Part shown: in pieces, positions 53,841 through 61,107 of the stretch | Numbering within the stretch: the stretch's first letter is position 1 | How the letters are laid out: every line of letters starts with the position of its first letter | DNA from: an uncultured Oceanisphaera sp. | GTDB lineage: Bacteria > Pseudomonadota > Gammaproteobacteria > Enterobacterales > Aeromonadaceae | Direction: 5' to 3' | DNA: 64,000 bases | Assembly: GCF_947495715.1 (NCBI RefSeq) | Contig: NZ_CANLZU010000006.1 | Span: 62,001-126,000 of the forward strand | Made by a program: the position numbers and the translations under genes | Notes under the pieces: model-generated | The model's input: the letters and a program-made list of their open reading frames with translations, nothing else | The model's database searches: none | What the model was told of the DNA's origin: nothing

Positions 53841-54348
53841 GTAATACCAATCTGAGAAAGTATCTGCTCTATTTGTCAGCTCTGTAAAGGCCGAACGAAG
53901 GGTCTATTCCACCGACACGCTGCAGATGAATGACACTCATAGTTTCAGCCAGCTGCGAGCATTCACTGGATACTCGGTCAGGCTGAAACGATTCGTCACG
54001 GCGAGGCAGGCTCGCCCCATGTACGCTCAGCACATGACATCCGACCGCCAAGGATGGCGGGAGTGTCAGCATTGCAGGATCCTTTGTTGACCTGTCATAT
54101 GATGGTCGGTGAAATAATAGATCCCTTCATCCGTCCCTAAGCTACCGAGTCGCCTGTGAGCGTGGCTTACAGACAACTCGCTGCTTAAGGAGAGGCAACA
54201 GAGATCGGCTTCCACGACCGTGACAATGCCAGGGATGGCATTTCCCGAGCCCCCAAGGATGGGTTTATGGCGAGTCGTGGGAGCCGACTCTGTTGCCTCG
54301 AGTATCCAGTTTCAAAATAGATCATATTTTTATTTAGATTGGTATTAC
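53841..54348. repeat. GGA-hairpin element B in a MITE-like frame
   Basis: Perfect 13-bp terminal inverted repeats gtaataccaatct (53841-53853) and agattggtattac (54336-54348) enclose about 508 bp. Inside are the 87-bp block shared with element A (54023-54109) and hairpins with GGA in the loop: ccgccaaggatggcgg (54045-54060), AATGCC-agggat-GGCATT (54225-54242) and cccaaggatggg (54252-54263). The last two lie within a long outer stem (54193-54218 with 54274-54297). The ends differ from those of element A, so the inner module, not the frame, is what is shared. Confidence 0.78.
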
Positions 54349-54462
54349 CACACTCTGCAGTATTGCCTCTGCTTTGTTGTCTGCTTCCCTCCCGAACATC
54401 TCCCTCCCCCCCATTTTGTTTTCAATAAAAACACCACTCGTTAACCATGAATTCACATTTAA

Positions 54463-54478
54463 AGTGATACAGATCACA
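54463..54478. promoter_or_regulatory. CRP-like site upstream of hydantoinase operon
   Basis: AGTGATACAGATCACA matches TGTGA-N6-TCACA at 9 of 10 positions, 49 bases before operator 3. Confidence 0.6.
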
Positions 54479-54526
54479 TATACCCCTGTTTTCGATTGAA
54501 TAACCACCCCGGCAATGTTTAATTAC

Positions 54527-54546
54527 GAATATATAATTATATATTC
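54527..54546. promoter_or_regulatory. candidate GntR operator 3 (hydantoinase operon)
   Basis: GAATATATAATTATATATTC is a perfect 20-bp palindrome containing the shared core in both orientations, 84 bases before the hydantoinase ATG. Confidence 0.65.
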
Positions 54547-54629
54547 AATTTCACCTGCTTCGGCAGTGGACAGAAAAATGGCAAACACTGGACCCCCGCC
54601 TTCGCGAGGGTGACGAAAGAGGAAGGGAT

Positions 54630-56051
54630 ATGTCTGAATTCGATCTGGTCATCCGCAATGGCCGCATCGCGACCGCCGCCGACATCACCGACTGTGATCT
54701 GGCCATCAAAGACGGTCGCATCGTCGCCATGGGTGAGAATATCGGCGCTGGCAAACGGGAAATCGATGCCAAGGGTCTGTGGCTGTTGCCGGGCGGGGTG
54801 GATGCCCACTGCCATCTGGATCAACCCATGCCGGAAGGGCTGCGCATGGCCGATGACTTTTATACCGGCACCCGCTCCGCCGCCTGCGGTGGTACCACCA
54901 CAGTCATGCCCTTCGCGGCCCAGGAAAAAGGCCAGTCGCTGAAGGCAGCGGTAGAGGATTATCACCGCCGTGCCGAGGGCAAGGCGGTGGTCGATTATGC
55001 CTTTCACCTGATTGTGACCGACCCCACCGAAACCGTACTCAAGGAAGAGCTGCCGGAACTGATCCGTCAGGGCTGCACCTCCTTCAAGATTTACATGACC
55101 TATGACGACCTCAAGCTCAACGACGGCCAGATCCTCGATGTGCTGGCCCTGGCCCGGGCCGAAGGCGCCATGGCGATGATTCATGCGGAAAACGCCGATT
55201 GCATCGGCTGGCTGACCAAACGCCTGCTCGATGCGGGTCACACTGCCCCCAAGTATCATGCGGCTTCCCGGCCCATGCTGGTGGAGCGGGAAGCGACCCA
55301 CAGGGCCATCGCTTTGTCGGAGCTGGTGGATGTGCCCATTCTGGTGGTGCATGTGTCCGGCGCCGAGGCGGTGGAGCAAATTCGCTGGGCACGCAGCAAG
55401 GGCATCAGCATCTATGCGGAAACCTGCCCCCAGTACCTGTTTCTTACCGCCGAAGATCTGGGCCTGGACGGCTACGAAGGTGCCAAGTGCGTATGCAGCC
55501 CGCCACCACGGGACGAGTCCAATCAGCAGGTGATCTGGGATGGCCTGGACGACGGTCTGTTCACCATTTTCTCTTCGGATCACGCACCGTTTCGTTATGA
55601 AGACCCGCAGGGCAAGAAGCCGAATGGCGAAGAAGTGGACTTCCCCTACATTCCCAACGGCATTCCCGGCCTCGAAACCCGGCTGCCGCTGCTGTTCTCG
55701 GAAGGGGTCAACAAGGGCCGTATCAGCCTCAACAAGTTTGTCGAGCTGACCGCCACCAACCCGGCCAAGCTCTACGGCCTGTATCCGCGCAAGGGCACCA
55801 TCGCCATCGGCGCCGATGCAGATATCGCGCTGTGGGATCCCAAGCGGGAAGTCACCATTCGCAACGAAATGCTGCACCACGACGTGGACTACACCCCCTA
55901 TGAAGGCCGCACCGTCACCGGCTGGCCGGTGATGACCCTGAGCCGCGGCGAGCTGGTCTGGAATGACGGCGATGTGCCGGGTCGGGCCGGGCAGGGGCGT
56001 TTTCTGCCCTGCGGCAAGCCGGACATGGCCAAGCCCAAGGTCAGAGGATAA
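54630..56051 (+). CDS. dihydropyrimidinase / D-hydantoinase family cyclic amidohydrolase
   Basis: A 473-residue TIM-barrel amidohydrolase. Metal ligands can be seen: GGVDAHCHLDQP (HxH), the lysine to be carboxylated in GCTSFKIYMTYDD, His in MIHAEN, His in VVHVSG, and the final Asp in IFSSDHAPFRY. It opens cyclic ureides or imides (dihydropyrimidines, hydantoins, perhaps allantoin-like rings) to N-carbamoyl acids. The HCHLDQP form differs from the HTHLE of common dihydropyrimidinases, so the substrate may differ. ATG 54630 follows GAGGAAGGG. First gene of a second operon, behind a CRP-like box and operator 3. Confidence 0.88.
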   Translation: MSEFDLVIRNGRIATAADITDCDLAIKDGRIVAMGENIGAGKREIDAKGLWLLPGGVDAHCHLDQPMPEGLRMADDFYTGTRSAACGGTTTVMPFAAQEKGQSLKAAVEDYHRRAEGKAVVDYAFHLIVTDPTETVLKEELPELIRQGCTSFKIYMTYDDLKLNDGQILDVLALARAEGAMAMIHAENADCIGWLTKRLLDAGHTAPKYHAASRPMLVEREATHRAIALSELVDVPILVVHVSGAEAVEQIRWARSKGISIYAETCPQYLFLTAEDLGLDGYEGAKCVCSPPPRDESNQQVIWDGLDDGLFTIFSSDHAPFRYEDPQGKKPNGEEVDFPYIPNGIPGLETRLPLLFSEGVNKGRISLNKFVELTATNPAKLYGLYPRKGTIAIGADADIALWDPKREVTIRNEMLHHDVDYTPYEGRTVTGWPVMTLSRGELVWNDGDVPGRAGQGRFLPCGKPDMAKPKVRG

Positions 56052-56055
56052 GCCG

Positions 56056-56751
56056 ATGCGATTGCTGCTCGTCAACGCCAACACCAGCCGAAGCATCACC
56101 GACACACTGGCAGCCGAAGCCCGGCTGTCGCTGCCGGCCGACTGGCAACTGAGTACCGCCACCGGCGCCTTTGGCGCGGCGGTGATTCAGACGCGCCGCG
56201 ATTGCGCCATCGCCGAGCATGCCTGTATCGAGGCGGTCGAAGCCAATCTGGCAGAACACGCAGAAGGCTGTGACGCCGTGGTAGTGGGGGTATCGCTGGA
56301 TACCGGCCTGTGGGCCCTGCGCGAGACATTGAAGGTGCCGGTGGTCGGCCTGCTGGAAGCGAGTCTGCTCACCGCCTGCATGGTTGGTGGTCGCTATGGC
56401 CTGGTGGTGGTGGGGCCGCAAACGGTGCCGTTGTACCGGGAATTGGTGGAGCGGCACGGCCTGGCAGCCCGCCTGGCCGGAATAGAAGCCATTGCCGCCG
56501 ACGCACCGGCGGTGCAGGCGGCACCGGAACAGTTTGAATTATCGCTTGTCGAGGCCTGCAACCGGCTGGTCGAGGGCGGCGCCGAGTGTGTGATTCTGGT
56601 CGGCGCCGTGGTCGCCGGTCTGCATCGCCGACTGCAGGCCAGAGTATCGGTGCCGTTGCTCGACGGCATGGCCTGCGCGGTTACCCAGGCCTGCGGCCTG
56701 GCCAGACTCCCATTATTCAGGGCCGAGGCAGACGGTGCCCGGCTGACGTAA
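56056..56751 (+). CDS. Asp/Glu/hydantoin racemase homologue lacking both catalytic cysteines
   Basis: A 231-residue member of the Asp/Glu/hydantoin racemase family (HyuE/HpxA type). LLLVNANTSRSITDTL is the N-terminal NPN-like motif, PVVGLLEASLLTACMVG and RYGLVVVGPQTVPLYREL follow. The usual first catalytic Cys (ACFGDPGL in hydantoin racemase) aligns with Val79 in GVSLDTGL, and the second (LGCAGM) with Ala184 in VGAVVAGL. The protein therefore cannot use the two-cysteine mechanism, though the fold seems complete. It may be a binding or accessory protein, or use another chemistry. ATG 56056 follows AGAGGATAAG, four bases after the hydantoinase stop. Confidence 0.85.
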   Translation: MRLLLVNANTSRSITDTLAAEARLSLPADWQLSTATGAFGAAVIQTRRDCAIAEHACIEAVEANLAEHAEGCDAVVVGVSLDTGLWALRETLKVPVVGLLEASLLTACMVGGRYGLVVVGPQTVPLYRELVERHGLAARLAGIEAIAADAPAVQAAPEQFELSLVEACNRLVEGGAECVILVGAVVAGLHRRLQARVSVPLLDGMACAVTQACGLARLPLFRAEADGARLT

Positions 56752-56833
56752 GCAAGGTTGAAGGTAGCAAGGCTTAAGTTATCAAGGAAAGGGGATTTCC
56801 CCCATTACAGCAATCCCATCAAAGGAGTGAGTC

Positions 56834-58006
56834 ATGTCATACAAAAGTGGTCGTCATTTTCTGCAAATCCCCGGCCCGTCACCGGTGCCGGACCGCATTC
56901 TGCGCGCCATGGATTATCCGACCATCGATCATAGAGGGCCGGAGTTTGCCGAGCTGGGCAAGGAAGTGCTGGCCGGCATCAAGCGGATGTTCAAGACCGA
57001 GAGCCCGGTGATCATTTACCCGGCCTCGGGCACCGGTGCCTGGGAGGCGGCGCTGGTTAATACCCTGAGCGCCGGCGACAAGGTGCTGATGTGCGAGACC
57101 GGTCAGTTTGCCACCCTGTGGCACGAACTGGCCACCAAGCTGGGACTGGAGGTGGAATTCATTCCCGGTGACTGGCGCCACGGTGCCGATCCGCAGGCCA
57201 TTGCCAGCCATCTGCAGGCGGATACCGACCACCGCATCAAGGCGGTGTGTGTGGTGCACAACGAAACCTCCACCGGGGTCACCAGCCGCATTGCCGAGGT
57301 GCGTAAGGCCATCGACGGCACTGGGCATCCGGCGCTGTTCATGGTCGACACCATCTCCGGGCTGGCTTCCGCCGATTACCGCCACGACGAATGGGGTGTG
57401 GACGTCACCGTGTCCGGCTCCCAGAAGGGCCTGATGCTGCCGCCGGGCATCAGCTTCAACGCCCTGAGCGACAAGGCGCTCAAGGCCGCCGAGCAGGCGA
57501 CCCTGCCCAAATCCTACTGGGACTGGCAGCCGATGCTGGCCAGCAATGCCACCGGTTATTTCCCCTATACCCCCGCCACCAACCTGCTGTACGGCCTGAA
57601 GGAAGCCATCGGCATGCTGGAAGAAGAAGGTCTGGAGCAGGTGTTTGCCCGCCACCAGCGTCACGCCGAGGCGACCCGCCGTGCGGTGCGCGCCTGGGGC
57701 CTGGAAGTGCTCTGCCTCAACGAGCAGGAACACAGCCCGGTGCTCACTACCGTGTTGCTGCCCGAGGGGCAGGATGCCGACCAGTTGCGCAAGGTGATTC
57801 TGGATCGCTTCGACATGTCGCTGGGCGCTGGGCTGGGCAAGCTCAAGGGCCGGGTGTTCCGCATCGGTCATCTGGGTGACATCAACGATTTGACCCTGCT
57901 CGGCACTCTGTCGGGTGTTGAAATGGGCCTGGCCTGTGCCGGGGTACCGCATCAGAGCGGGGGTGTACAGGCGGCCATGGCCTACCTGTCCGACACCGGC
58001 GCCTGA
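56834..58006 (+). CDS. class V aminotransferase (serine/alanine-glyoxylate type)
   Basis: A 390-residue PLP aminotransferase, fold type I, class V. GRHFLQIPGPSPVPDRILRA is the typical beginning of serine-glyoxylate aminotransferase; IIYPASGTGAWEAALVNTL, VVHNETSTGVTS and MVDTISGLAS build the PLP site and the PLP lysine is in VSGSQKGLMLPPGISF. Relatives use glyoxylate as acceptor and serine, alanine or, in PucG, ureidoglycine as donor. With a hydantoinase and an amidase around it, a ureido-amino acid donor is a possibility (inference). AAAGGAG precedes ATG 56834. Confidence 0.9.
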   Translation: MSYKSGRHFLQIPGPSPVPDRILRAMDYPTIDHRGPEFAELGKEVLAGIKRMFKTESPVIIYPASGTGAWEAALVNTLSAGDKVLMCETGQFATLWHELATKLGLEVEFIPGDWRHGADPQAIASHLQADTDHRIKAVCVVHNETSTGVTSRIAEVRKAIDGTGHPALFMVDTISGLASADYRHDEWGVDVTVSGSQKGLMLPPGISFNALSDKALKAAEQATLPKSYWDWQPMLASNATGYFPYTPATNLLYGLKEAIGMLEEEGLEQVFARHQRHAEATRRAVRAWGLEVLCLNEQEHSPVLTTVLLPEGQDADQLRKVILDRFDMSLGAGLGKLKGRVFRIGHLGDINDLTLLGTLSGVEMGLACAGVPHQSGGVQAAMAYLSDTGA

Positions 58007-58010
58007 TAAC

Positions 58011-58036
58011 GGCGTCGGTGGGACCCCGCCGACGCC
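58011..58036 (+). other. hairpin between aminotransferase and TRAP 2
   Basis: Arms ggcgtcgg and ccgacgcc without a T-run; possibly a transcript-stabilising structure. Confidence 0.45.
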
Positions 58037-58088
58037 ATGCTGCGCATGATGCGCACATTATGTTTGTGTTCAAGGAAGGAGTTCCAAG

Positions 58089-59126
58089 ATGAAAAAACTG
58101 CTGCTCTCTGCATTGGTCTGTGCCGCGGTATCGGCCAGCCCCGCCATGGCGGAAGACACCATCAAGCTGAAGGTGATTGGCCAGCCGCTGGCCACCGGGC
58201 TGATTCAGAAAAACAAGGAACAGCCGTTCTTCGAAACCCTGGCCGAGAAAACCGGCCTGCCACTCAAGGTGAACTACAAACCGCTGGATACCACCGGTAT
58301 CAAGGACGTGGAACAGCTGCGAGTGCTGAAGTCGGGCATGTTCGATCTGGTGTCGCTGCGCATGTCGCAGATCTCCCGCGACGAGCCGACCATTCTCGGT
58401 CTGGATCTGGTGGGTCTGAGCCCGGACTTCGCTCAGGGTCGCCAGGTGGCCGACGCCTACAAGGAAACGGTAGACGAACGGCTGCAGGAGCGTTTCAACA
58501 CCAAGCTGCTGGGTGTCTGGCCCTTCGGCCCGCAGGTGATGTTCTGTAACCACCCGATCGAGAGCCTGGAGGATGTCAAGGGTCTGAAGGTACGGGTCTA
58601 TGACCAGAACCTGGCCCAGTTTGTCGAATCGGTAGGTGGCATTCCGGTGCCCATCGGTTTCGGCGACGTGCATCAGAGTCTGGCATTGGGCGTAATCGAG
58701 TGTGCCATTACCGGCCCCAGCTCGGCCAACTCTGCCGGCTGGCCCGAGGTGACCACCCATGTGCTGCCGCTGGGCTTCCAGATGGCACTCAATGGCTACG
58801 GTATCAACCTCAAGGCCTGGAACAAGCTGACGCCGGATCAGCAGGTCACGCTGCAGAGCGCCTTCGATGGGCTGATTGATGAAATCTGGACCTACTCCGA
58901 GGAACTGTTCGAGGATGCCGGACGTTGTAACGTCGGCGGCGAGCCCTGCACCACCGGCACCAAGTTCGACCTGGTTGAAGTGCCGGTGACCGAGAAGGAC
59001 CTGAGTATTGTTGCCAATACGGTGAAAGAGGTGTCTTTCCCCACCTGGGCGGAAGTCTGTAACAAGACCAACCCCGAATGCGCCAGCGACTGGAAGCGCG
59101 ATGTCGGCGCCATTGCCGGCATGTAA
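58089..59126 (+). CDS. TRAP transporter substrate-binding protein DctP (2)
   Basis: A 345-residue periplasmic protein with a standard signal peptide (LLLSALVCAAVSASPAMA). VIGQPLATGLIQKNKEQPFF, GMFDLVSLRMSQISRDEPTI and IESLEDVKGLKVRVYDQNLA outline the DctP fold; the arginine in KVRVYD is the usual carboxylate-binding residue. Four cysteines near the C-terminus (CNVGGEPC, VCNKTNPEC) may form disulfides, unusual for the family and absent in the first DctP of this window. It is clearly not a recent duplicate of that one, so the two systems should carry different compounds. A stable hairpin separates it from dctQ. Confidence 0.9.
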   Translation: MKKLLLSALVCAAVSASPAMAEDTIKLKVIGQPLATGLIQKNKEQPFFETLAEKTGLPLKVNYKPLDTTGIKDVEQLRVLKSGMFDLVSLRMSQISRDEPTILGLDLVGLSPDFAQGRQVADAYKETVDERLQERFNTKLLGVWPFGPQVMFCNHPIESLEDVKGLKVRVYDQNLAQFVESVGGIPVPIGFGDVHQSLALGVIECAITGPSSANSAGWPEVTTHVLPLGFQMALNGYGINLKAWNKLTPDQQVTLQSAFDGLIDEIWTYSEELFEDAGRCNVGGEPCTTGTKFDLVEVPVTEKDLSIVANTVKEVSFPTWAEVCNKTNPECASDWKRDVGAIAGM

Positions 59127-59136
59127 TGCTGCATTC

Positions 59137-59161
59137 AAGCGGGGGCCGAGCCCCCGCTTTT
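59137..59161 (+). terminator. intra-operon hairpin between dctP2 and dctQ2
   Basis: Stem aagcgggggc/gcccccgctt, loop cga, then TTTT. It should reduce read-through or protect the dctP message, giving more binding protein than permease. Confidence 0.7.
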
Positions 59162-59185
59162 CATGCGGCGACAAGGAGGTATCTG

Positions 59186-59818
59186 ATGAAACGAATTGAG
59201 TATATGGCCAGCATGGTGTTTGGAGGAATCTTTCTCCTGTTGTCTGTGCTGGTGGTGACCGAAACCCTGTTGCGCAAGTTTTTCAACGTGTCGTTGCAGG
59301 GGGTGGATGAACTGGGCGGTTACGCCCTGGCGGCGGGAGCCACCCTGTCTTTTACCCTGGCGCTGTTGGGTCGTGCCCACATGCGTATCGATATCTTTCA
59401 CGAGAAATTCCCCCAGTCTTTGCAAACCCTGTTCAACTGGCTGTCGGCCACCCTGATGGCGTTGTTCGGTCTGTTCCTGTTCTGGGTCTGTCTGCAAATC
59501 GTGCTGGAAACCCTGGATTACGGCAGCACGGCACAAACTCCCTGGGCCACACCGCTCAAGTACCCTCAGGGTGTCTGGCTGGCTGGTTTGACCGTGTTTG
59601 CCTTTACCGCGGCCATTTACGGTCTGCGGGCAACCTGGTTGTTGTTCAGCGGCCGCAGTGAACAGCTGAACGAAGAGTTTCATCCCAAGGGCGTCAGCGA
59701 AGAGCTGAAAGAAGAACTGGAAGATTTTGAACACCGTCAGCAGGCAAGCGGCACCGTCGAAGAGGCATCGTTATCCGCTGGCATCTCCGCGCAGCCGGTC
59801 AGGGAGGGAACCCAATGA
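59186..59818 (+). CDS. TRAP transporter small membrane subunit DctQ (2)
   Basis: A 210-residue four-helix membrane protein. ETLLRKFFNVSLQGVDELGG is the DctQ signature and AHMRIDIFHEKFPQSLQTLF the loop after helix 2. The acidic C-terminal tail of about 45 residues (for example EELKEELEDFEHRQQ) is longer than in the first DctQ. ATG 59186 follows AAGGAGGT; upstream in-frame sequence lies in dctP and the hairpin and is not counted. Overlaps dctM2 by four bases. Confidence 0.88.
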   Translation: MKRIEYMASMVFGGIFLLLSVLVVTETLLRKFFNVSLQGVDELGGYALAAGATLSFTLALLGRAHMRIDIFHEKFPQSLQTLFNWLSATLMALFGLFLFWVCLQIVLETLDYGSTAQTPWATPLKYPQGVWLAGLTVFAFTAAIYGLRATWLLFSGRSEQLNEEFHPKGVSEELKEELEDFEHRQQASGTVEEASLSAGISAQPVREGTQ

Positions 59819-61107
59819 GCTTATCCGTAGTATTTGTCGGCTTTTTCGCCATGCTGGGACTCTTGCTGTTGGGCATGCCCATCGCCGTCAGCATGGCCTT
59901 GATAGGGGTGATTGGCGGGGTCATGGTGTTCGGCATGCCGTTTGTCGACTCCATCGGCTCCGTGGTCTGGAGCGTGCACAACGAAGCGATTCTGACTGCC
60001 ATTCCGCTGTTCATCATGCTGGGCGAACTGCTGCTGCGCAGCGGCATCGCCGACAAGATGTATCTGGCGATGGCTGCCTGGCTGGGGCGCCTGCCCGGTG
60101 GTCTGTTGCACACCAACATCGGCTCCTGTGCGTTGTTTGCCGCCACCTCCGGCTCTTCTGTTGCCACCGCCGCTACCATCGGCACCGTAGCGTTACCTTC
60201 ACTCAACGAACGTCAGTATTCCATGCGCCAGTCGCTGGGCAGCCTGGCGGCGGGCGGCACCCTGGGCATTTTGATCCCGCCCAGCGTCAACATGCTGATC
60301 TACGGCTCGCTGACCAGCAACTCCATCGGCAAGCTGTTCATGGCCGGCCTGATCCCGGGTATTCTGCTCAGCCTGTCGTTCATGGTGTATATCGGCATTT
60401 CCAACATGGGCAAGGGCGGCAAGCGCGAAGAGGTGATTACCCTGCGTGAAAAACTGCGCATGTCCCGCTTTTTGATCCCGCCTGCGGTGGTGTTCGGCAT
60501 CGTCATGGGCAGTATCTATATGGGTATTGCCACCGCCACCGAATCGGCGGCACTGGGGGTAATGACGGCGCTGTTCTTCTCCTGGCGTGCCGGTCGGCTG
60601 AACATGAAATTTCTGCAGGAAAGCTTCATTCAGACCGCCCGCATCACCGGCATGATACTGCTGATCATTACCGCCGCCTTCGTACTCAACCTGACCATCA
60701 GCCTTACCGGGGTGGTGGACGAGCTGACCGACTGGGTGACCTCGTTCGGGCTGAGCATCACCGGCCTGCTGCTGGTACTGATCCTGTTCTACCTGGCGCT
60801 GGGCATGTTTATGGACGTGCTGTCGATGCAGGTGCTGACCATTCCCATCACCTATCCGATTGTCACCGCCCTGGGCGTGGATCCCATCTGGTACGGCGTG
60901 TTCGTGGTACTGATGTGCGAGCTGGCGCTGATCACGCCGCCGGTAGGCATGAACCTGTTCGTGGTACAGAGCGTGCGTAAAGACGGCGGCAATATTCAGG
61001 ATGTCATGTGGGGCGTGCTGCCGTTCATGCTGATCATGATGTTGTTTACCCTGTCACTGATGGCCTTTCCGGAGATTGCCCTATGGCTGCCCAACATGAT
61101 GAGTTAA
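59815..61107 (+). CDS. TRAP transporter large permease DctM (2)
   Basis: A 430-residue permease. LLLLGMPIAVSMALIGVIGG, PLFIMLGELLLRSGIADKMY, CALFAATSGSSVATAATIG and GTLGILIPPSVNMLIYG are family motifs, and LALITPPVGMNLFVVQSVRK closes the protein. Twelve or so membrane segments. It completes the second DctPQM system. The stop overlaps the preferred amidase ATG by one base (TAATG). Confidence 0.94.
   Translation: MSLSVVFVGFFAMLGLLLLGMPIAVSMALIGVIGGVMVFGMPFVDSIGSVVWSVHNEAILTAIPLFIMLGELLLRSGIADKMYLAMAAWLGRLPGGLLHTNIGSCALFAATSGSSVATAATIGTVALPSLNERQYSMRQSLGSLAAGGTLGILIPPSVNMLIYGSLTSNSIGKLFMAGLIPGILLSLSFMVYIGISNMGKGGKREEVITLREKLRMSRFLIPPAVVFGIVMGSIYMGIATATESAALGVMTALFFSWRAGRLNMKFLQESFIQTARITGMILLIITAAFVLNLTISLTGVVDELTDWVTSFGLSITGLLLVLILFYLALGMFMDVLSMQVLTIPITYPIVTALGVDPIWYGVFVVLMCELALITPPVGMNLFVVQSVRKDGGNIQDVMWGVLPFMLIMMLFTLSLMAFPEIALWLPNMMS

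Larger units (their letters stand above)
53734..54629. other. 896-bp gap between gntR and hydantoinase operon
   Basis: Contains no believable gene. It holds repeat element B (53841-54348), then a CRP-like box and the perfect AT palindrome, both listed. The short open frames over element B match those over element A and come from the repeat. Confidence 0.6.
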
